64,000 bases of DNA from Trachythela sp. YZ-2020 (GCA_016169945.1 JADLSH010000138.1:620001-684000), one strand, 5' to 3'; positions 10,147 through 21,677 are shown, numbered from the stretch's first letter. A program made the numbers and translations. The notes: generated by a model not told the origin, from the sequence alone.

Positions 10147-11879
10147 GTTATTTACCGTCTGGGAGGTCCGTACTGGAAAAATATTTTCCCGAGACCGATG
10201 GAAAATATTTTTCAGTACGGACCGCCGTAATGGTAAATAACGTTTTTATTTTTTTCCTTCATGAAAAATTGAATTTATATAAGATTCCAGTGTTGTTCGA
10301 GATCAGTGGCGTTGCCCAATCAAAACATATTGCTAAATTTGAAAGCTGACAGTCAAAAATGTTGAAGGAAACATATCTTTTTACATTAAATTCATATACT
10401 TTACTCAATATTATGGCAGCTGTGATATATTTCTCACTTTTTGGCAGTTCAAGTGTTTTCGTGTTGCTGTTGAAGTCTTCAAACTGGCTGGTTACCCGGA
10501 AGTAGTCTAGTTAGTAATTCGCCGACAACTGAATTTGCGTAGGAATTTGCACAAGGATGGGGATTTGCATTGATTTATAGACTATAATTTTCCAAATATT
10601 TCAAGAAACGGTGAAAAAGGTATGCCTGTTTATTTAATTTTTGTTTATGTGTGGTTTTTCATCTTTAAGACTTGCTAAAACTGCCCGTTTTGAGTAGTGT
10701 TTCGACTTTACTCTGTCGAAAACATTTGACATTTGTTTGTTTTTTCTACAATCGAAACGCTGTTTAAGATGAAAAAACATGTTCACACTGCTATTTATTG
10801 TGTTACGGTTACTTTTATCAGTTTTAAAAACCAAATTACAGCAAATTCAAAAAAGATGTGATGCACGTTGTATGTCGGCCAAACCGAAGCCGTAGCTTGA
10901 CATTGTTTATATTTATACTCACTATAAAATTTAAGCTATATTAAAATGTTGACATCGTCTAAAGAGTAAGCGACTAAGATTAATATAATCCAAGCATATT
11001 TTGGTGGAATTTTTTAATTTCACTCCTTTTCTGACGAAAATGCGAAAAAAGGACCAAATATTTGTACTGTATTTGTTTTGCTTTAATAAATACTCATGCA
11101 GTATTCAGCATCTCAGCTACCCTTTAACAAGAGTCGAAAAATATACATTGAAACAGAAATATTTGAACATACAACTTTTCTTATACATCAAACTTTAAAA
11201 AACACGGTCAACTGCAGTGTAATACATGGATTCGTTGACTCAATTGTGTCATATATTTTTCATATACAATGACAACATGAAAGTGTTTCCGGCAAGTTAA
11301 ATTAAGGCTGCGTGTAAAATATTTTTTTTCAAACTTGTTATTATAATGGTAGAACAACCAGAGAAGTACAATCTTTTAATCAGCATACCTTCTTCGTTGT
11401 CTTTTGAGTAGAAAAGCGTCGATTTAATCAAAACCAAATTATATTTTGGTGATGTTTTTTAGCAGCAAAGGCAGAGCAAGCGAGCATGGAGCTTTTCATA
11501 TCGAAGGCGAAGCAACAATGTTTGTAAAGCGTCCAAACCCCAGACCAAAAGGCAAGACGATTCATTGCTAGGCTTTCTAGCTACCATCATCTTGAAAAAC
11601 GTGTGTACATTTCTACTGAAAATATACTTTTCCTTTATGTTTTTTTGTCTGTTTTCGCATGCGTGTTTTTAAATACGCATCTCAGCGATGCTTGATTAGG
11701 CAACACGACTAATCTCAAACTTAGTTCGCAACACTGGAATTATTTATGATTCAATTTACTATGGAACAAAAAATAATACGTTATTTACTGTTTGGGTCAG
11801 TCAGTCTCAGAAGCGGACCGAGACCGAAGGTCGCGAAAATATTTTTCCAGGACGGAGGACCTCCCTGCCGGTAAATAAA
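10147..11879. mobile_element. Non-autonomous element with hairpin-containing inverted ends (copy A)
   Basis: Left end 10147-10242 and right end 11780-11879 are each about 100-bp hairpins starting GTTATTTACCG or a variant and carrying GGTCCGTACTGGAAAAATATTTT-like arms. Inside each hairpin comes a further stretch of inverted similarity: 10255-10330 against about 11690-11765, including TTCCAGTGTTG. Copy B lies at 58205-60764 (minus orientation, interrupted by a hAT), and a partial copy of the terminal hairpin is at 28608-28665. No transposase is seen. The element sits in the long first intron of the PAN/EGF gene. Confidence 0.6.
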
Positions 11880-12513
11880 ATCTATTTATGAAGTTCAGAA
11901 TATGCACTATTTCTATTTTCAGATATGTTTTCGTTCGCTACTCCGATAAAGTAAATTAATATAATCCCAGACCAAATTCCTTTCACGACCGAAGGTTTTG
12001 AGACTCTAGTCTAGCTAGCGTATTCCTCAGGGCAGCGATTTAATTAGACTTTCGGGTCGTGAGTCTACTTTGTTCAAGGATTGCATTTAGTGTCGCACCT
12101 GATATGACATAAAAATAACCTTATTTGGTAACGATAACTCTAACAGCATCTTTCTGTTCTTTTTGTAATCGTAAAGAAATTATGCAGCATATGTTACAAC
12201 ACACAAGATCACAGTAACGGAAACGAAGTTTACCAGAGTCTTGTAAAAAGCACCTTTTGTTTGCACCTTTCGATTATAAACGCGGTCACGCAATTTTTCA
12301 GCTTGCCCTGTGTAGAGCAGCTCACAATAGCATCATCTAAAACTAATTTCCCTCAGGTCTAACACCATTAGACTCGTGAAACTTCCTATGTTGTCTTACA
12401 CTATTTTCTTATGAAACAGCGAAAATCCAATGATGCAGAGGAATAGCGATAGGCCAATAACAAGGAGAGAAAAATAGAACGGTAACTAACATATGAGTTA
12501 CTTTAAAAATTAC

Positions 12514-12652
12514 CTGTGTGCAGCGTACGAAATGGCATGGCAACAATAGTTGCTGGAGTGCAGGAGTCTTCTTGTAACATGACAGGAAGAGGCAACAAGA
12601 ACATGAACAGAAATTTGGGTGAAAAAAACGCTTTTCCGAGACGTCTTTTCAT
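12514..12652 (-). CDS. Exon 1 of secreted PAN/EGF gene: signal peptide
   Basis: The ATG at 12652-12650 opens MKRRLGKAFFSPK, then a hydrophobic run FLFMFLLPLPVML, then QEDSCTPATIVAMPFRTLHT, ending at a GTAATT donor (phase 1). A basic n-region followed by about 13 hydrophobic residues is a classic signal peptide. Exon phase fits the PAN-like exon 2.6 kb downstream on the same strand. The assignment of this exon to that gene is an inference from phase, strand and architecture. The large intron between them carries a mobile element at 10147-11879. Confidence 0.5.
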
Positions 12653-13425
12653 TTTGTTTCGAATGTTTAGCAGTTGTTATGTCTTCACTAAACTGAACAG
12701 ATGATTGGCGTCGTTGACAGTGATGCCACTGGACCTCCACGCACTCAAGTGCTTATACATTTATTATGAAACATTTTTCCATAATCCTTCAGAATTTTCA
12801 TTAACTGAAGACAAGTAAATGTTGTATTTACTGAATGCTAGTAAATTATGCTTGCATGCAAATAAATTTTGGATTATCTTGTCTTCTGATGATCAGCCAA
12901 TTGTTGAAAATAAATTTAGACCTCTGAAAAAACTTCATGTTGGTATTTTAGACAACACATTTCCGAAACAGGAGATATTAAGAAGTTTAGCTGTTCCTAT
13001 ATGTAAGCATCTTATCTACACTGAATAGGTGGCGACCCAAGCCTGCTTAGTTACTATAGAGTTAAGTGCTTAAATATCTGTTATGGAACATTTTGCGATT
13101 ATCTTTCAGAGTTATTAATATCCTAATTCAGCAACAACTATACAACTATTCAATATTTTCGAATTCTCAAAACAGTTTCAAATAGAAAGCCACTTGGTTT
13201 AGTTTTATATGTTTACCAATCGTAGATGGACGGATAGCCTTAAGGTGGTCTTGGACAAAACTTGGATATTATTTCCTGATACTAAATGCGTGAACAGCAT
13301 ATGTACTGTTACCACGGTAACGTAGAAACGCCCACAACAGCGCGGGACAGAATAGCAAAAGAAGTGAAGAATAGAAAAACATATAATCAAGTAGTCTTTA
13401 TCGTTAGGTTGAGTTGGTTCCAATC

Positions 13426-14157
13426 AGCGTTTTACGATCTCTTTAGAGAAGTAAATTGTGTTAGTTTACAACGCTATGCGGCCGATTTAGCCCCTTTTAA
13501 ACACTCTGAAATTTGTTTTGAAGGCGATTTGCAATCTCTTTTCAATGAATCTATTCTTATTTAATTACGAATTAATCTAGCCCTTTTATGGCAATTCTTG
13601 TGAAAATGCTTTCTTTGTTGCATCGTCGGTATTGTCGGCGCACGCTCGGACAACTTCGGATGCTAAATCTCCTGGATCTTTGCACCCTATCGGCTTGAAA
13701 ATACCGGCAATCGATTACTCGTGATGTCATTGCCTAGATGGCGGAGTTTCATTGGTTTATATCAAGCAACACTGACCTTACATAGCATTTCGTAATTTAT
13801 ATCGCGTACGGGATTAAATTTCAACGATTTCGGTTATTTGTATGCGAATTTCAAAAAATAAAAAAAAATAGTTCTACTTCTTTAAAGACAATGAAACTTA
13901 CCAACAATATTCCCTTTTTCATGAGCTACAACTTTTCCGTAACACTTGCTGGTAAATCCTAAATTCTGTTCTGGCAATTCAGGTTTATATCAACAATAAT
14001 TGTAAAATTTGCAGATAATTTATGAACTTATATGCAAATTAATTTGGATATGTGATATGAACCGGGACAAACCAAAGAGGAAGTCATAAACCTAAAGAGG
14101 AAGTCATAAGCTATCGAATGACGCGTGTTCTGTTGCCAGAGAGTAAACACGTCTGGA
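13426..14157 (-). repeat. Inverted repeat arm 2
   Basis: Reverse-complement partner of 8003-8800. Corresponding blocks include the TTTACGATCTCTTTAGAGAAG segment, the GCAATTCTTGTGAAAATGC segment and the AGAGTAAACACGTCTG outer edge. Substitutions and small indels show the two arms are not a recent gene-conversion pair. Confidence 0.8.
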
Positions 14158-14496
14158 GATATTTGCATTTAAAAACAACTGATCGTAAATACAGCGCGTT
14201 TCAGTCCTAACGGCAATAGTCCAACACGTAAACTTCAATTAAAAATACAGATATTTATAGTATATTACTTCAAATGTTTAATTTGTTTGGAACGATTGCA
14301 AAATTCATTCAATTAAATTCACTTTGCTACAAAATATATGCCGTTTCTATATGATTGTTTGTGGTTCACATCATAGCCTTGTTAGCAATTATACAAAACT
14401 AATTTTTTTTGGGCTGATTTATTCAATATTGAGAAAACCGAGTTTAAAGTTTTTGCATATATTAGAATAACTTGTATAAAACAATATAATAGAAGA

Positions 14497-15245
14497 TCAA
14501 TCAATCAATCAAAAGCATTTATTTAAACACGATTTGGAAGTAACGCAGCACATTGCTGATGTGGTCGTGTACATTAAACTAATTACTATATTACAACATA
14601 AAAACTAGTTGCTATTATTACGATATAAAATGAGAATGTTTAAATATTTTATATATTATGTATAAGCATACAGTAGTTATTGTCTTTATTATTTGAAAAT
14701 GTATTAAAATCCATGTTTTCCACCTCATGTTGTTTTATTAATCTTCTAAAAACAGCGTGATCCTTTTCAATCCTAGGGCTTTCCGGTAATTTGTTCCACA
14801 AAGCTGCTCTCCTAAACGACACTGACTTGTGTAATGCACTAGTTTCAGGTCTTGGGATAATCATTCTTTGCCCTCCTCTCAAGTTGCTGTGTTGCTTTGT
14901 TATTATATTCTGACGGAGTCGCTCTGGTACCACGCCATTAGAACTTTTATGAAATGTGCTCAATAGCCTGTGCTTGTATGTGTTGTTTAGTGTTCTCCAA
15001 GGGGTTTCTTCGCTGGTAAGTTCCAGTCCAGCTTGTAGATTATGCGTGCAGCCCTCAAACGCATCTTTCCAATGCGTTAAACTGCGTTTTGTTGCAGCTT
15101 CCCCACACGACGATACAATAAGTTATAGCAGGGAGAATGACCTTCGTGTAGAAGTCCACTAGCATGTGTTTTGGAAGAAAATTATTTGATTTCAATAGGT
15201 TTAAATTCCTAGCGAATGCAAGTTTAACGTCTTTTGCGTTAGTTG
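14497..15245 (-). pseudogene. LINE RT C-terminal fragment with (GATT)n tail
   Basis: The minus strand encodes LVDFYTKVILPAITYCIVVWGSCNKTQF-like sequence (read in part), then after a frame change RAARIIYKLDWNLP, then STFHKSSNGVVPERL, IIPRPETSALHKSVSFR and AALWNKLPESPR. This is the region following the RT palm in a LINE different from the one at position 1. The 3' tail is GATT repeats at about 14510-14497. It is 5'-truncated, as usual for LINE insertions. Confidence 0.7.
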
Positions 15246-15719
15246 GACAATAGAATCAACCAACCACATACCATTATTTGCTTAGGGTAAAATCATGGTT
15301 TTACCCGAAGAAGATGCGGGATAAGCTGTATATCTTGGTTTTGCGTACACTTTTGCGTTTAAAATTATACAGATATGATAAAGAAAGCTATAACGATTGC
15401 ATTTTTTCATTTTCTTAAAAATTGAAATATATTGGGTTTTTCCAAGACCACCTTAACAGGTTTTACAACCCAATTGGCAAGTCTCCGAAAGTTAGTTAGT
15501 TAACGTTAATTATATGGGTTAGTTTTTAGTGAGGGACGTAAACCGCACTACCCAGAGAAAAGCCTACGAAACACAGGAGAGAACCAACCAATCACTACTG
15601 ACATTAGCTTATGAAGAACAGGGACGTTACCCAACCTAAGTAATTTTATAATAAAAATGAATGCCCAGCATTATGCACGAAAAAGAGCGATCATAAAACA
15701 AAATTTTTGAAAAGATTAA

Positions 15720-16868
15720 TTAAAGAACTAACGTTTCCTCATTTGCTTCAGACATCTTCAAGGCTACATATGAATATATATTAAGTATGATAAGGACAAG
15801 GAAACGAAGGGGGTAGTCAGGGTGGACATAGGATTAGAGAAGAAGAAGAGGGACAGAACTGCTTTGTTTGTTCAGGGAAGGTCTGAATTTGGAAATGAGA
15901 AGGCTTTCGCGGATGATAAGTTCGTCAGAGGAAGGGCAAAAGGACAGAATCTTAAATTCATCGAGAGAAAATGTATGGCCAGTATTGTTACGGTTTTCAA
16001 GAATGCTGGTCAATTTAGGATTGCTACTTTCTTTACCTATCAGAGCAGAAATACCTAGGTTCAGATAGTCGTGTGTGCAAATGACGGAGTGTTCGGCCCA
16101 CTTACTACTTCGAACAGCATCGACACTTAAAATAGTAGACTACACCAGATCTTGGGCAATTTTTCTTAAAGGTAAAAAATTGAGATAAGCGTTGATTTGG
16201 ACGGAAAAGAAATCTGATGTTTAAGTGGTAAAAAGCTGAAGAGCACAGGCGAATGAGAATGCGTTCAAGTATATGGAAGACAGAAATATATAATTTTCGT
16301 GGCAACAGAATGAACCAAATCTTTGGGTTGGAAAACTTTGTCCAAGAAATTTCGTACCCAGCGGTGAAATATGAGAGTGGGGTAGCCATTCCGGTTGAAA
16401 ATTTTCCTAAATAACTCCAGCTGAGCATGAAAATTGTCACAACTAGAACAAATCTTAAAGAAACGATGCAGTAGTTAAGAAAGTAGACAACGTTTATATT
16501 AAAAGAGGATGAAATTATGAAATTTTATATTAAGATGTCGCCGATTCAAATGAAAAACACTCGTCGACTTAGAGGCTTGAAACTAGTAAGGCAATTGCTC
16601 AGTCGGTCAGCTTCATGAAAACACAGAAACATATTGGCAATATATGACCTAAGGGAGATTCCATAGCTACCCCATTAATCTGTAGATACAGCACGCCATT
16701 GAATAGAAAATGTCAGTTTTCCTTTCAAGGCAAGCAATTTCTTCAACTAAAATTGCGTGATGCCATGATGGTGGGCGCGGTTGGAGAATAGGCGGTTACA
16801 GATAATTTCAATAGTCTCATTGAGCGGGATATTGGTAAGAAGAGATTTGACGTCAAAGATGACCATGA
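15720..16868 (-). pseudogene. Second Penelope-like remnant (RT and linker), heavily decayed
   Basis: Minus-strand pieces in order are VIFDVKSLLTNIPLNETIEI (RT motif FDVKSLFTNIP), GVAMESPLGHILP (the GVAMGSPLGP motif), and FHPLLI-like and NGYPTLIFHR-like linker. Then come HQISFPSKSTLI and KNCPRSGVVYYFKCRCC, the start of a GIY-YIG module. Many stops and frame shifts occur. Near the 3' end, at 15730-15755, the minus strand reads GTCTGAAGCAAATGAGGAAA followed by CGTTAG, a hammerhead-like core related to that at 7797. Confidence 0.65.
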
Positions 16869-17641
16869 ATCCAACTGCAAACCATCATTTTATGGTGTCT
16901 CTTTCACGTGCATTTGCTGGGCATTAATTTTCATTATAAGTTTACCATTCCTCCTAGCCCAGCCATCGCAACCAAAGAAATCCCTGCCTTCGACCTGCTC
17001 TATAGCAGGCTTAAATCAGAGGTAAGGGGCAGCTGCCATCCGTGCTTTGTCCTAATTATGTTTAAGAAAGACGTTTTTGTCTCTACGTAACACATTTTTA
17101 ACGAGGTACTGAAAAGAAAACGTTTACGTAAAATAATTTTTCATTTCTAACACGTGCGAAGGTAAAAATTAAAGACGCGGTTAAGCCCCGTTATTTTTTA
17201 TTGCCAATTTTTCCTTCACAAGTCTTATTTTCCGTTAGTATGACAAAATATTGACAACTTTTTCATGACAAGGAGCCTTGCTACAAAGCCAGTCATACCA
17301 ACTCTTGAAAAAGGAAACTTATTTGTTTTTACTGCCAACACGGAAAATTTGACAAGGAAAGGCGCAGTATGCCACCGCCCACTCATCTTCGATCTGAATG
17401 GGCGGCACAATATGTCACGAATCAATACTTAATGTACACCTATTATATAGTGCCTGAAGACCAAGCAACATAGGCCGCACTTTACATTTCCGAAATTGAA
17501 TTTCTCGCTATTTTAATTAAATTTTCACCCGAAAACTTGGTAACGAATAATAGTGCAACAAAGCAGGAGTACGAAAATCACAGTGTTAGTGCCAGCGACG
17601 AACATGGGGATAACTCGAGAAGAGGGGTGATGCCTCCCAAA
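16869..17641. other. No gene seen
   Basis: No recognisable coding or terminal repeats; short open frames at 16908 and 17225 carry no motif. Confidence 0.4.
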
Positions 17642-17808
17642 TGTTTAACAATATAACAATATAGTTGATGTTCGCGAGCATAAATATGTTTTTGGCTTGA
17701 GGCAGACTCATTTTAGCCCGAGCAGAGCGAGGGTTAAAATGAATTCTGAGGAGGGCCAAAAACAATTTTATGCCCAAGAACATCAACTGTATTACTATTA
17801 TGTTAATT
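17642..17808. repeat. Imperfect hairpin (MITE-like), about 165 bp
   Basis: The left arm includes ATATAGTTGATGTTC and the right arm GAACATCAACTGTATT. GTTTTTGGC pairs with GCCAAAAAC, and TCATTTTAGCCC pairs with GGGTTAAAATGA, around a short centre. This is a foldback layout without coding content. Confidence 0.6.
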
Positions 17809-17894
17809 TCACAGGGCAACAAAAAAACTTGAGAACCAGTTTAGGAAATTCGAAAATTTTTCTAGTGTAAGGTGCGACATTTTCTGACCATCAG

Positions 17895-18130
17895 AATTAA
17901 ATGTCGTTTCAGAGACTCTACATTTCAACATTTTCTGGGGTAGCATGTCCACATACCACCTACTAGCCTTGTGCATTCTGCACTTGATACCCGTGCATAG
18001 CCCCAAGCAGCATGGCGGGCCCATAAACCGTTTTCGTTTTGGCCAGCCCCTTCACGTTATGTTCTGGCCACGCCTTTCGTCGGGCAAAACGAATCCACAA
18101 CCGCCTAATCTTTAGATCCAAGTTACGCCC
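17895..18130. repeat. Dispersed repeat fragment
   Basis: Shares blocks with 36980-37140 (GAGACTNTANATTTCAAAATTTTCTGGGG-like run) and with 63185-63230 (CACGCC..TTTGTCGGGCAAAA). The 137-codon open frame overlapping it shows no protein-family motif. Confidence 0.45.
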
Positions 18131-19082
18131 CTGGGACGAGTATTTGGAGTGAGCATTCAATATTGTACACCACCCCGCACAATGATAAATCTCTGACCAA
18201 ACAAGACCAGACAGCTGAAAGAATAGATTTTGATGGTTTCTTTTACTGGTATCGACTTTAGTATTATAATCGTACTGTAACAATCTTTGATCTTTAATCA
18301 TTAAATCTTTGATGGTAAAAAGAAATTTCTTGTGGTTACAACAATCCCGGTCAATAACACTTGACGTATTTGCCAAATATGATCATAAATTTCCTCACTT
18401 TTTAGCAATGTGTATGTACTAAAATATCACTTCATGGGCGAATGGGGTAACCCCACATTGACCTCATACAATTTTGGCTAAACATTGTGAAAATGAGCCA
18501 GACAAAAAAAGAGCTTTTTGCTTTTTGATGCACCAACGGCGGGATTGTAGTTGGTGATCTCACATGGAAAATAATCTTGATAATTTAGCAAGCACTTGAG
18601 GCAAAGCAATTTCAACAATAACAAATACTTTATCGAAAGTGATAATCCGTTAAATGGCTGAATTTCATGCAACATTAAGCTGTGCATGTATAGATGCAAC
18701 AATTGTTCAGGTTCATCGTGACCATTTTTTCAGTACTGCCACCAAATATTCCTGAGACCTCATGGGTATACATACAAGAAAATTGTTCACATTGCATAAA
18801 AATATGTCATGGCCTGAGAGATCTCTCACATCTGAAAAGTATTATGAAATAGGAATTTTGTCAAGTTATTTATACTGAAGCATTCCTTTGTGGTTGAGGA
18901 ACCTATTCAGAAACACACCGATGGCCACATCAAGCGACTCTGATTGAATAAACCTATGGTGCTAATAATATTATAACTTACTAAGCAAAATAAGTTACTA
19001 ACGAAAATCTGACTAAGTGTGATATGTTTTTCCCTACACTTGCATCAGCCTGGTATATTTACATGAACTTGTGGCTAGCTCT
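18131..19082. other. No gene seen
   Basis: A+T-rich sequence without conserved frames or clear repeats. Confidence 0.4.
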
Positions 19083-19220
19083 TGACAACTGGATTTTGTA
19101 GCTTAGTTGGCAGAGCGCTGCACTGGAAACGCAGGTCTACAGGTTCGATAAGTGCCAGAGATCCTATAGCTGCATTTTCGTGACTGCTTCTGGTTGGGTC
19201 TCAAATGCGTATAAAATTTT
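19083..19220 (+). mobile_element. tRNA-derived SINE, diverged copy
   Basis: Head contains TAGCTTAGTTGG (A box) and AGGTTCGATAAGTGCC (decayed B box), followed by a body with TGCATTTTCGTGACTGCTTC. The layout matches the better copies at 53995-54175 and 46000. Confidence 0.65.
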
Positions 19221-19483
19221 CGCAATGGCAACCCATGGGAGGAGTGGGGTACAACGTCTTCCTTTTCGATGCCAAATACCCCAAAATACTAGCTTTGTAC
19301 TAATTGTCTATCATGTACTCTTTCAAGATCGCTAACTAATCACCTGGTGCATAAATATATAAATTATTTGCGTTCTTGAGGGAAATATGCTGAAGAACTC
19401 AAGAGCAGTAATGAGGAAGGGTACGTGCAAGCTGTAGCGAGCAAGAGAAATTGAAACAGGTAAATGTAGCATAATGTTGTAAC

Positions 19484-20600
19484 GGCAACTTGGGACGATT
19501 GGCTTTCATTCTTTTTCAAAAGAACTTTGCCCTGTCTGGTCCATACGAATTTGTAATTAATCTTCTTTTTGAATTCTTTGACTTCTTTAAGAAGAGCCCT
19601 GCCCTTTTGCGTCAGACTTTCGTTAATGTAGATTTTCGATTGTTGAGGAAAACTGAGATCACTAGCTTTCTTTGAGCCGAGATTCCGTTTCTGGCTGTAA
19701 ATGTTATTTCTTATATCGCGGCGGATAAACTTAACAATAATAGAAGGTATATATCCCTCAGCCGGTAAACGATGGCTGATCGATATATCTTGATCAGTCA
19801 ATTCAAAGTCCGGGTCAATGGACCATTCCCCTATTAAACTAACTTTTGAATTAGGAAATTGTATCAGTACAGCTGGAAAGAGCATCCTAAGTTTAGTAAA
19901 ATTGCAAAGTTTGGTTGTGAAATGTTGTAAAATGTGGAAAATATAGCCCTGCGAAATTGGTACATTTTCTATATTTTTGTATTACGCACGCAAAACGGTT
20001 ACCACTTTTTTAAAAGTGGTAACCGTTTTCCGCACGTAATACAAAAATATAGAAAATTTACAAACTTCACAGCGCTATATTTTCACATTATTATTTCGCA
20101 ACCAAACTTTGCAATTTTGCTAAACTTAGGATGCTCTTTCCAGCTGTACTGATACAATTTCCTAATTCAAAAGTTAGTCTAATAGGGGAATGGTCCATTA
20201 GGCCGACAACTTTTTTTCACTATAACGTTGGTATTCTCGTCGCGGTTCATGGGAATGCCATGTATTTCAATCATATCCCTTCTCAAATATTGCTTTAGAT
20301 TTTCCAAATCAGACTCGGCGTTGGTGACTTTAGCTTCCAAAGACCCGACACGTTCTTGTAACTGGACGTTTTCTGATCGAAGCAAATTATTGTCGGTCTT
20401 TCAACTCTTTCACCGAGGTCATCAAATTTGTCGTTTAAGAAGTTCTAGCTTTTCTTAACTTCTTCCAAATCACGCTTAGTCACTTCAGTATATTTTATAA
20501 ACAAATCATCCTTCATCCTTCGATCGAAGAAGTCTTCCAAATCGGACGAGGCAGGCGCCATATTTGCTTTGTCGCTTGCCGAAGAAGACTCATTTTCTGC
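19484..20600 (-). pseudogene. LINE ORF1 (RNA-binding gag-like protein), interrupted
   Basis: From high to low coordinates the minus strand encodes SSDLEDFFDRRMKDDLFIKY, a coiled coil (RSENVQLQERVGSLEAKVTN, AESDLENLKQYLR), then MIEIHGIPMNRDENTNVIV. After an inserted foldback come IDPDFELTDQDISISHRLP, IIVKFIRRDIRNNIYSQKR, KIYINESLTQKGRALLKEV and YKFVWTRQGKVLLKK. Coiled coil, RRM-like and C-terminal domains in this order define L1-type and related LINE ORF1 proteins, which coat the element RNA. It is broken by the 379-bp insertion at 19819 and by a stop near 20440. The RT partner is not adjacent. Confidence 0.75.
19819..20197. mobile_element. 379-bp near-perfect foldback inserted in ORF1
   Basis: TGGACCATTCCCC at the left end and GGGGAATGGTCCA at the right end open arms of about 188 bp each. 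They pair almost throughout and meet at GGTTACCACTTTTTTAAAAGTGGTAACC-type sequence around 20008. It splits ORF1 between VIVKK and IDPDFELT. No protein is encoded. The target duplication is not clear: CAA on the left, TTA on the right. Confidence 0.85.
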
Positions 20601-20606
20601 CTGTTG

Positions 20607-20980
20607 CACTGTTAATTTTAGAGTGTTAAAATAGCACCTCGACTGGTGTTAGATTGACACCTAAGGGTGGTGCTAAATAGAAAGTGTCATTTTAGCACCT
20701 AATTCAGTGCTAATTTAACACCAAAGAAATACAAAGGGTCAATTTAACACTCGATTTGTTTAATACCACTTTAGAAGTGTTAAATTAGCACCTACAAGAG
20801 GAGTGCAAGTGTTACAATAACACCGGTTTCTGGTGCTAATTTTTGGGTCTTAAAATAACACCACTACGGGTGTTAAACATTTGTTATTCGTAGTGCTAAA
20901 TTAGCACCGTTTCTGGAGGTAGAATATGGGTGTTAAAGTAACACCTATATTGGTATTGCTAAATTAACTCCGTTTCTTGG
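20607..20980. repeat. Left subterminal array of GTGYTAAATTAGCACC motifs
   Basis: About a dozen diverged copies in both orientations, such as GTGTTAAAATAGCACC, GTGCTAATTTAACACC and GTGTTAAATTAGCACC. The motif is itself nearly palindromic. Confidence 0.8.
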
Positions 20981-21596
20981 GGTGAAAATATAAATGTTTG
21001 AATATTTTCGCGCAACCCTCTTGATACCACAAACGACATGGAAATTCGGTTCATTTCGATGAATCCTGCCAATATACTTTACTAATGTTTGAATAGATTC
21101 TGACACAAATTCGAGGCAAATGCTGCAATGAAAGCGAGCCATTATTAGGCCATATTTTTGTCAGAAACACAAAAATATTCTCAGTGGATGTGCTATACGA
21201 GACGTGACGCACAATACCGGGTTCCGAGGCCCCACGCGCTCCAACAACTCCAGTAACTCTCTATATGGCATGGAATACCATATTAGGCATAACATGAGAT
21301 CAAATTTCGTGCGGCAAGATTGAAATTATTCATTCATCGCTGGCGACTTCATCTTTGGTTTATATATTCCGCTTCGAGTTGTTTGTTTTTTTATATTTTC
21401 TGGTGTTGTCGCGGCTGTTAGTTCGTATGTTAAACTGCACATTGGCATTCTTACGAAGAGCAAAAAGGAATCGACTTTGTTGTTAAATTGGTATGTTCCA
21501 CACGAGTTGATAAAACGCGATTTATGTATGATATTCTCAAAGTATTTTTATATCAAACATCATCTAATATTTAATTGTGATTTCCTTTCGTTTCAG

Positions 21597-21677
21597 AAGA
21601 TAGATTCTTCTTTACGCGAAACTCTAATAAATGCGGGTTTGAAGGAGATTACCATCTCTATTCTTGAGGATGAAGAG
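21597..21677 (+). CDS. Putative exon a of gene inside CACTG element
   Basis: TTCGTTTCAG acceptor and GTACTG donor bound 27 open codons: KIDSSLRETLINAGLKEITI then SILEDEE. It ends in phase 0, while the next recognisable exon needs one base from its predecessor, so an exon is missing between them or this one is spurious. No family recognised. Confidence 0.35.

Larger units (their letters stand above)
13244..15452. mobile_element. TTAA-flanked element with short inverted termini
   Basis: TTAA at 13240-13243 and at 15453-15456 flank termini GGTGGTCTTGGA (left) and its complement TCCAAGACCACC (right). TTAA duplications are used by piggyBac and Kolobok elements. No transposase is visible. It contains the second inverted arm (13426-14157) and a LINE fragment (14497-15245). 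Only 12 bp of perfect terminal repeat support the boundary. Confidence 0.5.

Noticed and set aside
12819..13028. 69-codon plus-strand frame (DDQPIVENKFRPLKKLHVGI)
   Set aside because: Reads protein-like but I recognise no family, splice partners or homologous copy in the window.
17963..18376. 137-codon minus-strand frame
   Set aside because: Overlaps a dispersed repeat shared with other places in the window, with no protein-family motif.
19364..19483. C-terminal extension of the ORF1 frame (LLLATACTYPSSLLLLSSS)
   Set aside because: Composition differs from LINE ORF1 C-termini; likely read-through beyond the true end.
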